This document shows positions 16,582 through 26,714 of a stretch of 64,000 bases of DNA, one piece after another. Origin of the DNA: Enterobacter sp. ENT03 (lineage in GTDB: Bacteria > Pseudomonadota > Gammaproteobacteria > Enterobacterales > Enterobacteriaceae); the NCBI RefSeq assembly GCF_019218745.1, contig NZ_JAHUXA010000001.1, forward strand, positions 930,001-994,000, written 5' to 3'. The notes under the pieces were generated by a model that saw only the letters and a program-made list of their open reading frames with translations, made no database searches and had not been told where the DNA came from. The first letter of the stretch is position 1. Every line of letters starts with the position of its first letter. Position numbers and translations under genes: made by a program.

Positions 16582-16920
16582 ATGTTCAGGTCACTGATAC
16601 TGGCAGCTGTTTTAATGACTTCTGCCCCGCTGGTGGCAAATGCCGGCGAAATCACCCTGCTGCCCTCAATAAAATTACAAATTGGCGATCGTGATAATTA
16701 CGGTAACTACTGGGACGGCGGCCACTGGCGCGACCGTGATTACTGGCATAATCACTATCAATGGCGTGAAAACCGCTGGCGTCCTCACGACCGCGGTTAT
16801 CACCGTGGCTGGGATAAACGCAATGCATACGAGCGCGGCTACCGTGAAGGCTGGCGCGACCGCGATGACCATCGTGGACCGGCTCGTGGACATGGCCACG
16901 GGCATGGACATCATCATTAA
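16582..16920 (+). CDS. ypeC: YpeC, secreted His/Arg/Asp-rich DUF2502 protein
   Basis: This 112-residue protein starts [21 protein letters not shown], a cleavable signal peptide, so it should be periplasmic. The mature part is extraordinarily rich in Asp, Arg, His, Trp and Tyr (repeated [23 protein letters not shown] motifs) and ends in a run of Gly-His pairs. It matches E. coli YpeC (about 108 residues), whose function is unknown. AAGGAG sits 7 bases before the ATG. The poly-His tail next to mntH invites a metal-binding guess, but that is only inference. Confidence 0.9.
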   Translation: MFRSLILAAVLMTSAPLVANAGEITLLPSIKLQIGDRDNYGNYWDGGHWRDRDYWHNHYQWRENRWRPHDRGYHRGWDKRNAYERGYREGWRDRDDHRGPARGHGHGHGHHH

Positions 16921-16928
16921 TGGATACT

Positions 16929-16966
16929 AAAAAGCCCGGCGTAGTAATACGCCGGGCTTTTTTATT
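16929..16966. terminator. Bidirectional terminator between ypeC and mntH
   Basis: AAAAAGCCCGGCGTA and TACGCCGGGCTTTTTT flank a short loop, giving a stem of more than 10 bp with A and T tails on both sides. It ends both convergent genes. Confidence 0.93.
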
Positions 16967-16971
16967 ACCAT

Positions 16972-18210
<1,239 letters not shown>

Positions 18211-18221
18211 TCATGCCTCTG

Positions 18222-18241
18222 ATATAGCCTTTGCTATGTTT
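18222..18241 (-). promoter_or_regulatory. MntR operator of mntH
   Basis: Read on the minus strand, AACATAGCAAAGGCTATAT closely matches the E. coli mntH MntR box (AACATAGCAAAGGCTATGTT). It lies 12-31 bases before the mntH start. Confidence 0.88.
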
Positions 18242-18255
18242 CATGCTAACAAAAT

Positions 18256-18274
18256 GAGAATGATTATCAAGATC
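18256..18274 (-). promoter_or_regulatory. Fur box of mntH
   Basis: GAGAATGATTATCAAGATC matches 15 of 19 positions of the Fur consensus GATAATGATAATCATTATC. It lies next to the MntR box upstream of mntH, as in E. coli and Salmonella. Confidence 0.8.
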
Positions 18275-18449
18275 ACCTGATTTGTTTAAACTGATTATTC
18301 TGATAGCCCGGAACGATAGCCGGAAGGAATTTTAACAGCGGAAAGGTGCTCTTAACATTTGCCCTATCAATTTGTTAAAAGCTTAGCAGCAAAATTTGCC
18401 TCCTCGCACCTTTACGTAACATAACAGAAATGTATGTTTGATCACTATT

Positions 18450-18465
18450 TTTGAGATTCGTCACA
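18450..18465 (+). promoter_or_regulatory. CRP site upstream of nupC
   Basis: TTTGA-GATTCG-TCACA matches the CRP consensus with one mismatch. A TATAGT hexamer at 18475-18480 may be the -10. E. coli nupC is activated by CRP and repressed by CytR. Confidence 0.6.
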
Positions 18466-18560
18466 GGTAGTTACTATAGTGTGCTTTTGATCTCGTTTTC
18501 TTTACGCTTGTTGCATAGAATGTGCACGGAAATTAAACCTGCCTCATATTTGGAGCAAAT

Positions 18561-19748
18561 ATGTCCCGCGTTCTTCACTTTGTTCTGGCGCTTGCCGTTG
18601 TGGCGTTGCTTGCGTTGTTGTTAAGCAGCGACCGCAAAAAAATTCGCATCCGCTTTGTTATTCAGCTTCTTGTTATTGAAGTTTTACTGGCCTGGTTCTT
18701 CCTGAACTCTGATGTTGGTCTGGGCTTTGTAAAAGGCTTCTCCGAAATGTTTGAAAAACTGCTCGGATTCGCCAATGAAGGGACAAACTTCGTCTTCGGC
18801 AAAATGAATGATGAAGGTCTGGCATTCTTCTTCCTGAAAGTGCTGTGCCCTATCGTCTTTATTTCTGCGTTGATCGGTATTCTGCAACACATTCGTGTGC
18901 TGCCGATTGTGATCCGTGCCATTGGTACCGTACTGTCAAAAGTGAACGGTATGGGCAAACTGGAATCCTTCAACGCCGTCAGCTCGTTGATTCTGGGGCA
19001 GTCTGAAAACTTTATCGCTTATAAAGATATTCTCGGCAAGATGTCCCGTAACCGCATGTACACCATGGCGGCCACGGCGATGTCTACCGTGTCGATGTCC
19101 ATTGTGGGCGCGTACATGACCATGCTGCAGCCGAAATATGTGGTCGCCGCGCTGGTACTGAACATGTTCAGCACCTTTATCGTACTGTCGCTTATCAACC
19201 CGTACCGTGTTGATGAGAATGAAGATAACCTGCAAATGGCTAACCTACACGAAGGCCAGAGCTTCTTTGAAATGCTGGGTGAATACATTCTGGCAGGCTT
19301 TAAAGTAGCCATTATTGTTGCCGCGATGCTGATTGGTTTTATTGCATTGATTTCCGCGCTGAACGCCCTGTTCGCGACCGTGTTCGGCATCTCCTTCCAG
19401 GGCATCCTCGGTTACATCTTCTACCCGGTCGCCTGGGTAATGGGCGTACCGTCGCATGAAGCCTTGCAGGTCGGCAGTATCATGGCAACCAAACTGGTTT
19501 CAAACGAATTCGTGGCGATGATGGACCTACAGAAAATTGCCGGCACCATTTCTCCGCGAGCAGAAGGTATTCTGTCTGTGTTCCTGGTGTCCTTCGCTAA
19601 CTTCTCGTCCATCGGTATCATCGCGGGCGCGATTAAAGGTCTGAACGAAGAACAGGGTAACGTAGTGTCACGTTTCGGTCTGAAACTGGTCTACGGCTCT
19701 ACGCTGGTCAGCATCCTGTCTGCGTCCATCGCCGCACTGGTGCTGTAA
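18561..19748 (+). CDS. nupC: NupC, proton-coupled concentrative nucleoside transporter
   Basis: This 395-residue CNT-family permease matches E. coli NupC (400 residues). It carries [13 protein letters not shown], the conserved nucleoside-binding loop, [16 protein letters not shown], and [13 protein letters not shown] with [23 protein letters not shown] (in part) near the end. It imports pyrimidine nucleosides and adenosine with protons. The missing residues relative to E. coli fall in one place: after ALFATV the sequence runs directly to [12 protein letters not shown] terminator follows at 19760-19790. Confidence 0.97.
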   Translation: MSRVLHFVLALAVVALLALLLSSDRKKIRIRFVIQLLVIEVLLAWFFLNSDVGLGFVKGFSEMFEKLLGFANEGTNFVFGKMNDEGLAFFFLKVLCPIVFISALIGILQHIRVLPIVIRAIGTVLSKVNGMGKLESFNAVSSLILGQSENFIAYKDILGKMSRNRMYTMAATAMSTVSMSIVGAYMTMLQPKYVVAALVLNMFSTFIVLSLINPYRVDENEDNLQMANLHEGQSFFEMLGEYILAGFKVAIIVAAMLIGFIALISALNALFATVFGISFQGILGYIFYPVAWVMGVPSHEALQVGSIMATKLVSNEFVAMMDLQKIAGTISPRAEGILSVFLVSFANFSSIGIIAGAIKGLNEEQGNVVSRFGLKLVYGSTLVSILSASIAALVL

Positions 19749-19759
19749 TTCTGCCGTGA

Positions 19760-19790
19760 TAAGAGAACCGGGCCTGGCCCGGTTTTTTTA
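19760..19790 (+). terminator. nupC terminator
   Basis: AACCGGGC and GCCCGGTT form an 8-bp stem followed by a run of T. It lies just before the convergent pdeA stop codon. Confidence 0.9.
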
Positions 19791-19791
19791 T

Positions 19792-21975
19792 TTAATCGTC
19801 TAATGGCTGGGGCTTACCCAGTAAATATCCCTGCAAATACTCCACCCCCAGCCCCAGTAGCAACTCGCGCTGTGCCTGCGTTTCCACATATTCCGTTACC
19901 ACAGTGAGTGATTTTGCTTTTGCCAGCGTGCAAATCGCCTTCACGATCATCGCATCCAGCGGGTCGCGCTCGATCTCTTTCACAAAGGCACCATCAATTT
20001 TAATAATATCGGCGTGCAGACGCTTTAAACGTTCAAAATTCGCATAGCCGGTACCGAAGTCATCAATGGCAATTTTGAAACCAAAATCGCGCAGCTGTCG
20101 TATGTTACGCAAACTGGTTTCCGCATCTGAGAAAGCCTGTTCTTCGGTGATTTCAAAAATAATGTATTGTGGCGACACCCCGTAACGGGTAAAGAGCGCA
20201 ATAATGTCGCTGGCCGACGTTTTTTGCATTAACGTCATGGGCATCAGATTGACGGAGAAACGGGCTTCTTCCCCGGCTGCCGGATGCGCCTGGATCCAGT
20301 TTAATAGCGTTTTGATAACCAGCATGTCAAAGCGCGGGCTGAGATTAAAACGGGCAATAAGCGGGATGAAACGATCCGGAGTGATAAGCTCGCCATCGCA
20401 AACCAGCCGGGTGAGGATCTCCTGATAGCCGCAGCCATCCGCCCTCTGAACAGGCTGGGCATATAGTGTAAGACTCCCCTCTTCCAGCGCACGCTTAACC
20501 TTATTCAGCATAAGCACCTGTTCGGTGGTCTGGTCAGAGACCGTTTCAATACTTTGCGTTAGCGCCAGCACGCGCTGTGCCATGCAGGCCTCCCCGGCAA
20601 GCCAGCTGAGCTGTCCCAGCGTATGGTGCAACGTTTCGCCAGTCCCCTCAACTTTCCCCCAGGAGGCCCCAAATTCGATCTCAAGGGCCGTGTCATGCCA
20701 GTAAATTTTGCGGCTGTTGAGGTGATCCACCATATGCTGCAAACGGGCTTCAGGCTCCTGCCCATTTAATACCAGCAGCAATTCACTTCCCGGCAAACGA
20801 AACAGCTTTTCGTTCGCCATCATCAGCGGTTGCAGGTCCCGGGCAATAGCGCGTTTGCAGTGAACGCGCATCATCATGCCGTAATGGCGGCTTAGAAATT
20901 CCAGATTATGCAGATGTAAACAGCACACCACCGCGTGGGGTAGATTTTCCAGATGCAGTTCAAGGGCGCGCAAATTGGGAAGCCCGGTAAGCGGATCGGT
21001 CAGCGCCTGCGATTTCCAACGTTGTCTGAGCCACTCGCTGCGGTGATAAATATGTGCCATGTAAAAAATGCAGATGGTTACAGCTATCAATACTGACAGT
21101 ACAAAGGCCAGTGAATAGTCCGTGCCGACGCCGTGCAGGAAATTGCGATTGTAGGCGACCAGAAACCATGCCGTGCCTCCCCACCTAAAAGCAATTAACT
21201 CTGGACTGAATTCTCGTACCGCAATTATAAACATGATGAATATAACAGGCACCAGAAAACCAGCAATATATTCCGCCTCACCAGGTGAGCAGAGGATGAT
21301 CAAAATAAAAATTAAAGCCAACAACCAGCTCACAGTAAAAACACGTTTACGTAAAGAATAAAGGGGTTGGATGCTGCGACGCCAGAATACCCGCGCATAA
21401 TGCGGATTCACAACCATGCGTAGCGGATAATAAAAAAGCAGAGTAAAAATGAGCGCCGCACTGATAAGCCCCTGAATATTAATTATATGGTAAATAACCG
21501 AGCGACTATCTGAAAATTCCGAAATCGAAATAGGATAATCAAACCAAACGCCAGAAATATACATTAAGAATTTAATACCAGCAGGCGCGAAAAATCCTAA
21601 CCAAAATACGCGTACGACCCTATTTTCATGGGGAAAATTGTAGCGCCAGCGACTGCCAAGCCGCCAGCGAACCACGGCGCAGGCCAGCAGCACCGGGGCA
21701 ATCTGACAAAACAATAGTAATAGTGCCTCGCGGAAAGAGAGGTCCATCAACCAGTGATTCACGACTGCAAAGCCGAGTATTACCGGTACTACCCCGCGCC
21801 GGCCAAAGATAAAAATAATAGCAAGCATTGCGCTTAATGGCAGCCAGGAAAGGAACGTATCACCCTCATGGATTAGCACCATGGGTGAAAGAAGGCGTGA
21901 AACTATTACAGCTACGAGACAAATAATGAATGCAAGTGAGAATAGTGTTACATGCTTACAAATATTAATTTTCAT
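19792..21975 (-). CDS. pdeA: PdeA (YfeA), MASE1-GGDEF-EAL cyclic-di-GMP phosphodiesterase
   Basis: This 727-residue membrane protein has about 290 N-terminal residues forming the MASE1 multi-span sensor, then a GGDEF-like domain (about 325-465) and an EAL domain (about 490-720). The GGDEF motif is degenerate (PGSEL in its place), so cyclase activity is not expected. The EAL domain starts with EIL instead of EAL but keeps the rest of the active site: SVNL, FEITEEQ, DDFGTGYANFERL, KIDG, TEYVE and QGYLLGKP. This fits c-di-GMP hydrolysis, as known for E. coli PdeA. It is convergent with nupC, and tRNA-Ala genes lie upstream. Confidence 0.94.
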   Translation of the reverse strand: MKINICKHVTLFSLAFIICLVAVIVSRLLSPMVLIHEGDTFLSWLPLSAMLAIIFIFGRRGVVPVILGFAVVNHWLMDLSFREALLLLFCQIAPVLLACAVVRWRLGSRWRYNFPHENRVVRVFWLGFFAPAGIKFLMYISGVWFDYPISISEFSDSRSVIYHIINIQGLISAALIFTLLFYYPLRMVVNPHYARVFWRRSIQPLYSLRKRVFTVSWLLALIFILIILCSPGEAEYIAGFLVPVIFIMFIIAVREFSPELIAFRWGGTAWFLVAYNRNFLHGVGTDYSLAFVLSVLIAVTICIFYMAHIYHRSEWLRQRWKSQALTDPLTGLPNLRALELHLENLPHAVVCCLHLHNLEFLSRHYGMMMRVHCKRAIARDLQPLMMANEKLFRLPGSELLLVLNGQEPEARLQHMVDHLNSRKIYWHDTALEIEFGASWGKVEGTGETLHHTLGQLSWLAGEACMAQRVLALTQSIETVSDQTTEQVLMLNKVKRALEEGSLTLYAQPVQRADGCGYQEILTRLVCDGELITPDRFIPLIARFNLSPRFDMLVIKTLLNWIQAHPAAGEEARFSVNLMPMTLMQKTSASDIIALFTRYGVSPQYIIFEITEEQAFSDAETSLRNIRQLRDFGFKIAIDDFGTGYANFERLKRLHADIIKIDGAFVKEIERDPLDAMIVKAICTLAKAKSLTVVTEYVETQAQRELLLGLGVEYLQGYLLGKPQPLDD

Positions 21976-22157
21976 TATGATTACTAGTTAATTATCACAA
22001 GCGGTAGTGAAACGAAATTTATAATAGGTTTATTCTTATGACCAGGCAAGTTTAAGCTAGCATATTAATCTAAAATATATTAACGGAGGTTTTCAGGAAA
22101 TATGATGGATAAAGAGGGTAAAGAGTCTTAACAGTAACGGAGGGCCCAATAGCAGGC

Positions 22158-22190
22158 ATAAAAAAAACCCCCGCCACAGGCGAGGGTTCA
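22158..22190 (-). terminator. Terminator of the tRNA-Ala operon
   Basis: On the minus strand, AACCCTCGCC and GGCGGGGGTT form a stem around TGT, followed by seven T residues. It lies just after the second tRNA-Ala. Confidence 0.88.
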
Positions 22191-22195
22191 AATTT

Positions 22196-22271
<76 letters not shown>

Positions 22272-22311
22272 ACAATAGTATTTACGCACCAAATCTGTTG
22301 GGATCAGAATT

Positions 22312-22387
<76 letters not shown>

Positions 22388-22419
22388 AATGCGTAAATCG
22401 TGTCGCGTTGACGGGCGGC

Positions 22420-22448
22420 ATAATATGAATTCCGCCGCGAGGTGTCAA
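22420..22448 (-). promoter_or_regulatory. Strong sigma-70 promoter of the tRNA-Ala pair
   Basis: On the minus strand, TTGACA and TATTAT are separated by exactly 17 bases. A GC-rich discriminator (GCCGCCCG) follows, typical of stringently controlled stable-RNA promoters. Confidence 0.88.
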
Positions 22449-22604
22449 CGGCAAAATCAGTAAGCCCCGCTCAATCGCTGAAAAAGCAGTCAAATGAATG
22501 ACATTGCGAGCCGCCTCGCAGACGTTAGTTAAACCCGTCACACTTTCCAGTTAAAGGGTGCTATAAGATGAACCACTAACCCCTACTTCTCGTCAGGAAA
22601 TTGC

Positions 22605-22967
22605 ATGATCAAGGAACGGATGACGCCGGATGAGCTCGCCAGACTCACGGGATACAGTCGCCAGACCATCAATAAATGGGTGCGTAAAGAAGGCTGGATT
22701 ACCTCGCCAAAGCCAGGCGTTCAGGGTGGAAAAGCCCGTCTGGTGCATATCAATGAGCAGGTACGTGAGTTTATACGCAACGCACGTCGCGCAATTGATG
22801 ACAGTACTGGTAACGATACCGCAGATCTTGAGCCATCGCTGGAAGCGCTTTTATTGACGCTGGCGAGGGAAATGACTCCAGCGGAACAAAAACACTTAAC
22901 CTCCTTGCTGCTACGCGAGGGCATCAGCGGCTTACTACAACGGCTCGATCTTCGCGATCAGAATTAA
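22605..22967 (+). CDS. yfeC: YfeC, putative DNA-binding protein (YfeC-like helix-turn-helix)
   Basis: This 120-residue protein matches E. coli YfeC: TPDELARLTGYSRQTINKWV is a helix-turn-helix, followed by the wing-like basic stretch RKEGWITSPKPGVQGGKARL. The C-terminal third (LTLAREMTPAEQKHLTSLLLREGISGLLQRL, in part) is helical and shared with YfeD. Function is unknown; it probably binds DNA. yfeD follows with one base between, so the two are probably one operon and arose by duplication. Confidence 0.9.
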   Translation: MIKERMTPDELARLTGYSRQTINKWVRKEGWITSPKPGVQGGKARLVHINEQVREFIRNARRAIDDSTGNDTADLEPSLEALLLTLAREMTPAEQKHLTSLLLREGISGLLQRLDLRDQN

Positions 22968-22968
22968 C

Positions 22969-23367
22969 ATGATAAAAATACCTGCCAAATTAACGACCGA
23001 AGAGCTGGCTGATTTTGTTGGCATGACAAAACAAACGGTGAATCGCTGGATCCGCAAAAAAGGCTGGCAAACCCAAAAGATCCCCGGCGTGAAAGGTGGA
23101 CGAGGACGGCAAATCCTCATTGATAAAAATGTGCTGGCGTTTATTGAGCAACTGCCCAAATTTCGTCATCTCACCTCCGGGCGCTCGCTGGCTGAACCCG
23201 CTGCCGCTTATGGCAACCTGTCAGCGCCCATGCGTCAAATTATCAGCGTCTTGCAAACGATGACGCCTTCCGAAGAAGAGCAACTGGATCGTCTGTTGAA
23301 GAGAAACGGATTGCAGTACATGTTAAGCCGCCTCGACATCACCGAGACAAGCACTCACAACAAATAA
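22969..23367 (+). CDS. yfeD: YfeD, putative DNA-binding protein, paralogue of YfeC
   Basis: This 132-residue protein has the same layout as YfeC: helix-turn-helix LTTEELADFVGMTKQTVNRW, basic stretch RKKGWQTQKIPGVKGGRG and a C-terminal helical part MTPSEEEQLDRLLKRNGL. It corresponds to E. coli YfeD, function unknown. The start ATG is one base after the yfeC stop, suggesting translational coupling. Confidence 0.88.
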   Translation: MIKIPAKLTTEELADFVGMTKQTVNRWIRKKGWQTQKIPGVKGGRGRQILIDKNVLAFIEQLPKFRHLTSGRSLAEPAAAYGNLSAPMRQIISVLQTMTPSEEEQLDRLLKRNGLQYMLSRLDITETSTHNK

Positions 23368-23368
23368 A

Positions 23369-23400
23369 AAACGGCAGGGTAAACCTGCCGTTCGCTTTTA
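23369..23400. terminator. Terminator between yfeD and gltX
   Basis: ACGGCAGG and CCTGCCGT form an 8-bp stem with a GTAAA loop. A runs lie on the left and a T-rich stretch on the right, so it can serve both convergent genes. Confidence 0.85.
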
Positions 23401-23416
23401 TGCTGATCCGAAGGAA

Positions 23417-24832
23417 TTACTGCTGGCTTTCACGCGCAGCAATGTACTCCAGCGCTTTATTGATGCGCTCGACGCTGCGGGATTTACCGATAGCATGTAC
23501 AGTGACATCCAGCGCCGGAGACTGGCCAGCGCCCGTCACCGCCACACGCAGCGGCATACCGACTTTACCCATCCCCACTTCCAGCTCGTCTGCCGTCGCC
23601 TGAATCGCGTTATGCACATTTTCAGCCGTCCAGTCAGTAATGGCCGCCAGCTTATCGCGCACCACTTCCAGCGGCTGACGCGCTACCGGACGCAGGTGTT
23701 TTTTCGCCGCATCCGCATCCAGTTCCTCAAAGTCCTGGTAGAAGTAGTGGCAGCTTTCCGCCATCTCTTTCAGGGTCTTACAGCGCTCGCCCAGCAGTTT
23801 AACCAGATCGGCCAGCTGCGGGCCGTTGCGGGTGTCAATGTTCTGCTGTTCAATGTGCCATTGCAGGTGCGTGGCAACGTATTCCGGCGGCAGGGTGTTG
23901 ATGTAATGGTGGTTCAGCCACTGCAGTTTTTCAGTGTTGAACGCACTAGCGGATTTGCTGACCGCGCTGAGTGAGAACAGCTTGATCATCTCTTCGCGGG
24001 AGAAGATCTCCTGATCGCCGCTGGACCAGCCGAGGCGCACCAGATAGTTGAGCAGCGCTTCCGGAAGATAACCGTCATCGCGGTACTGCATTACGCTGAC
24101 TGCGCCGTGACGTTTGGACAGTTTTTTGCCGTCGTCACCGTTGATCATCGACACGTGCGCATACACCGGCACCGGCGCATTCAGCGCTTTAAGGATGTTG
24201 ATCTGGCGCGGCGTGTTATTGATATGGTCTTCGCCGCGGATCACATGGGTGATCTCCATATCCCAATCGTCCACTACGACACAGAAGTTATAGGTTGGGG
24301 AACCGTCGGTACGGCGGATGATCAGATCGTCCAGCTCCTGGTTGCTGAACTCGATAGGGCCACGGATCTGATCGTCGAAAATCACCGAGCCTTCCTGTGG
24401 GTTGGCAAAACGCACCACGCACGGTTCATTATCAGCGTGATGTTCATGACTGTGACGGCAGCGACCGTCGTAGCGCGGCTTTTCACCGTTTGCCATCTGT
24501 TCTTCGCGCAGTGCGTCCAGACGCTCTTTTGAGCAATAACATTTGTACGCCGTTCCGACTTTCAACATGTCATCGATGACCGCGTTGTAGCGATCAAAAC
24601 GTTTAGTCTGAAAATACGGGCCTTCATCCCACTCCAGGCTCAGCCAGTTCATGCCGTCCATGATGGCTTCGATAGCCTCCGGCGTAGAGCGCTCAAGATC
24701 GGTGTCTTCAATACGCAGCACAAACTCACCGCCGTGGTTACGTGCAAAAAGCCAGGAATAGAGAGCGGTACGCGCGCCGCCAACATGCAGATAGCCAGTG
24801 GGGCTTGGCGCGAAGCGAGTTTTAATTTTCAT
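23417..24832 (-). CDS. gltX: Glutamyl-tRNA synthetase
   Basis: This 471-residue class I synthetase is the same length as E. coli GltX. The HIGH-type motif is [14 protein letters not shown] at the N-terminus and the KMSKS-type motif is KKLSKRHG near residue 240. The zinc-binding insert is visible as CYCS...CRHSHEH (residues 98-127 approximately). It charges tRNA-Glu with glutamate. It is flanked by tRNA genes, as in E. coli. Confidence 0.97.
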   Translation of the reverse strand: MKIKTRFAPSPTGYLHVGGARTALYSWLFARNHGGEFVLRIEDTDLERSTPEAIEAIMDGMNWLSLEWDEGPYFQTKRFDRYNAVIDDMLKVGTAYKCYCSKERLDALREEQMANGEKPRYDGRCRHSHEHHADNEPCVVRFANPQEGSVIFDDQIRGPIEFSNQELDDLIIRRTDGSPTYNFCVVVDDWDMEITHVIRGEDHINNTPRQINILKALNAPVPVYAHVSMINGDDGKKLSKRHGAVSVMQYRDDGYLPEALLNYLVRLGWSSGDQEIFSREEMIKLFSLSAVSKSASAFNTEKLQWLNHHYINTLPPEYVATHLQWHIEQQNIDTRNGPQLADLVKLLGERCKTLKEMAESCHYFYQDFEELDADAAKKHLRPVARQPLEVVRDKLAAITDWTAENVHNAIQATADELEVGMGKVGMPLRVAVTGAGQSPALDVTVHAIGKSRSVERINKALEYIAARESQQ

Positions 24833-25044
24833 GAATTGGCCTTACGTTGATAAAGATGCCGGTCACCGGCAAGTCCTGGAAAAACGAGTGGGCAATATTC
24901 TATCACTCCAGGCTGATTCCTCAATGAAGTTACCGTCACAGGGGCGGCAAATCGGTTTTTTGTTGATAAATCATGCGCGAACACAGGCTTCGCCGCCGCG
25001 TTGTTTAATTTTACGACGAACAAACAAAATCTTTAGAAAAGGCG

Positions 25045-25072
25045 TTGACTCATTTTCAACTCTCCCTATAAT
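25045..25072 (+). promoter_or_regulatory. Sigma-70 promoter of the tRNA-Val/tRNA-Lys operon
   Basis: TTGACT and TATAAT are 16 bases apart, followed by a GC-rich discriminator, 17 bases before the first tRNA-Val. Confidence 0.88.
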
Positions 25073-25088
25073 GCGACTCCACACAGCG

Positions 25089-25164
25089 GGGGTGATTAGC
25101 TCAGTTGGTAGAGCATCTCCTTTACACGGAGGGGGTCGGCGGTTCGAGCCCGTCATCACCCACC
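25089..25164 (+). tRNA. valU: tRNA-Val (anticodon TAC), first copy
   Basis: This 76-base gene has acceptor GGGTGAT/ATCACCC, anticodon loop CTTTACACG giving TAC, T arm GCGGTTCGAGCCCGT and an encoded CCA. Three identical copies follow one another here, as in the E. coli valUXY-lysV operon. Confidence 0.97.
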
Positions 25165-25210
25165 ATCTACTTAAATGTAGACCCGCAGTGCCGATAAGAC
25201 TTGAGACGTG

Positions 25211-25286
25211 GGGTGATTAGCTCAGTTGGTAGAGCATCTCCTTTACACGGAGGGGGTCGGCGGTTCGAGCCCGTCATCACCCACCA
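25211..25286 (+). tRNA. valX: tRNA-Val (anticodon TAC), second copy
   Basis: This copy is identical to the first over all 76 bases. The 46-base spacer shows no similarity to the next one. Confidence 0.97.
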
Positions 25287-25317
25287 TATCTCACCTTATC
25301 AACAGCAGTACCGAAAT

Positions 25318-25393
25318 GGGTGATTAGCTCAGTTGGTAGAGCATCTCCTTTACACGGAGGGGGTCGGCGGTTCGAGCCCGTCATCACCCACCA
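25318..25393 (+). tRNA. valY: tRNA-Val (anticodon TAC), third copy
   Basis: This is the third identical copy; only four bases separate its CCA from lysV. Confidence 0.97.
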
Positions 25394-25397
25394 TTTC

Positions 25398-25473
25398 GGG
25401 TCGTTAGCTCAGTTGGTAGAGCAGTTGACTTTTAATCAATTGGTCGCAGGTTCGAATCCTGCACGACCCACCA
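25398..25473 (+). tRNA. lysV: tRNA-Lys (anticodon TTT)
   Basis: This 76-base gene has acceptor GGGTCGT/ACGACCC and anticodon loop ACTTTTAAT giving TTT, with an encoded CCA. Its last 18 bases and the terminator after it are duplicated 155 bases downstream. Confidence 0.97.
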
Positions 25474-25480
25474 ATGTAGA

Positions 25481-25504
25481 AAGGCGCCCTAAAGGCGCCT
25501 TTTT
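25481..25504 (+). terminator. tRNA operon terminator, first copy
   Basis: AAGGCGCC and GGCGCCTT form the stem around CTAAA, followed by T residues. Confidence 0.92.
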
Positions 25505-25634
25505 GCTGTGCGTGAAATGCAGGATGAGAACCTGCCGCAGGTTCGGGTCGAGCAAAGCGAGACAACGGAGCCGCTGGCGGCGACGGCCCGAAGGGCGAGC
25601 GAAGCGAGTCATCCTGCACGACCCACCAATGTAG

Positions 25635-25659
25635 AAAGGCGCCCTAAAGGCGCCTTTTT
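25635..25659 (+). terminator. tRNA operon terminator, second copy
   Basis: The same stem-loop and T tail are repeated within the downstream duplication. Confidence 0.85.
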
Positions 25660-25751
25660 GCTATGCGTGAAATGCAGGTTTTACCGAGTGGCGCGGCGCT
25701 TGCCCCGCCTATAACTACAAATTCTCACCCGGCCTGTGTGATCCCATCATT

Positions 25752-25780
25752 GTAGGCCCGGCAAGCCTGCGCCGCCGGGC
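25752..25780. repeat. REP-type palindrome downstream of xapR
   Basis: GTAGGCCCGGCAAGC and GCGCCGCCGGGC form the usual REP half-arms. A related GC-rich stretch at 25687-25711 may be a partner. Confidence 0.65.
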
Positions 25781-25786
25781 GCGTGC

Positions 25787-26677
25787 TCAGCACCGCTGCG
25801 TCAGCGTTGCCAGTAATCTGGATAACACTGGCGTCACCTGCTTTTCCTCATACACCACATACAAATCCGCCGGAATGCGCTCTTCGAGCGGGCGAAAAGC
25901 CACGCCGGGCCACTGCATTTGCGCGTAGCTGTCCGCCATCAGCGTGATACCCATTCCCATGCTGATCATCGCCAGCACCGTTTGCGGCTCCACCGCCTCG
26001 CGCACGATCACCGGTGAAAATCCCACCCGCTGACAGACTCGTTGCAAAAACGCCCAGTCAGAATGCACCGACGGCAGCGTGACAAAATGCTCATCGCGCA
26101 ACATCGCCAGTGGAATGGACTCCCTGGCCGTCAATGGGTGCTCATCCGGCAGCGCCACGAGGAACGCCGCCTGCTGCACGCGTCGGCTGGTCAGCCCGGC
26201 GGGCAGGTCCAGTGCCATACGCCAGATCCCCGCATCCAGCTCACGCCGCTCCAGCAGCGCCTGCTGACTTCCAGGGGATTTCTCACGAAACAACACCTCG
26301 ACGTCAGGATTTTCCTTCAGAAAGCGATACAGAACGTTACGCATGCCACCCCATAGCGCAGTGCCGACAACGCCCAGCTCGATGCGCCCGGCCTCCCCTC
26401 GCCCGATTTGCTCCACGCGTGCCAGCGCCTGATTCACATCACTCAGCAGACGGCGCGACTCCTCCAGCAAAATTTTTCCCGCATGGGTTAACACCACGCT
26501 GCGGGAATGGCGAACGAACAGCTGCGCTCCCAGCTGGTTTTCCAGTTCTTTAATGTGAAAACTCAGCGGCGGCTGCGACATGTTAAGGCGGGCCGCAGCC
26601 CGCCCGAAGTGCAGTTCCTCCGCCACGGCCAGAAAATAGCGCAGCAGTTTTAGGTCTGTTTTGTACAGCGGTTCCAT
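25787..26677 (-). CDS. xapR: XapR, LysR-family activator of xapAB
   Basis: This 296-residue LysR-type regulator corresponds to E. coli XapR (294). Its N-terminal helix-turn-helix is FGRAAARLNMSQPPLSFHIKELE; the effector domain starts near residue 95 (RIELGVVGTALWGGM) and the C-terminus is PADLYVVYEEKQVTP. XapR activates the xanthosine operon in response to xanthosine. The start at 26677 was chosen from the family beginning (MEPLYKTDLKLLRYF); a longer in-frame reading extends into the end of xapB without family support. It lies 37 bases after xapB on the same strand. Confidence 0.92.
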   Translation of the reverse strand: MEPLYKTDLKLLRYFLAVAEELHFGRAAARLNMSQPPLSFHIKELENQLGAQLFVRHSRSVVLTHAGKILLEESRRLLSDVNQALARVEQIGRGEAGRIELGVVGTALWGGMRNVLYRFLKENPDVEVLFREKSPGSQQALLERRELDAGIWRMALDLPAGLTSRRVQQAAFLVALPDEHPLTARESIPLAMLRDEHFVTLPSVHSDWAFLQRVCQRVGFSPVIVREAVEPQTVLAMISMGMGITLMADSYAQMQWPGVAFRPLEERIPADLYVVYEEKQVTPVLSRLLATLTQRC

Positions 26678-26714
26678 CAGATTCGCAGGCCTGCGGGCAG
26701 GATCATTTAGCGTG

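Larger units (their letters stand above)
25456..25678 (+). repeat. rtT-like tandem duplication of the lysV 3' end plus terminator
   Basis: Two 68-base copies (25456-25523 and 25611-25678) differ at one base. Each contains the last 18 bases of the tRNA (ATCCTGCACGACCCACCA) and the terminator. The 87 bases between contain GCAGGTTCG, the 5' side of a lysine T arm, then about 65 bases of GC-rich short repeats (GAGCAAAGCGAG, GAGCGAAGCGAG). The second copy therefore looks like the tail of a tRNA-Lys with an insertion in its T loop. It resembles in principle the rtT repeats after E. coli tyrT. Confidence 0.85.

Noticed and set aside
18555-19748. Frameshift or deletion damage in nupC because it is 5 residues shorter than in E. 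coli
   Set aside because: The gap is a clean in-frame loss in one loop and every conserved motif is intact.
25089-25393. Three evenly spaced identical repeats that could be mistaken for a CRISPR array
   Set aside because: Each 76-base unit folds as tRNA-Val with an encoded CCA, and spacers are 46, 31 and 4 bases with no regularity.
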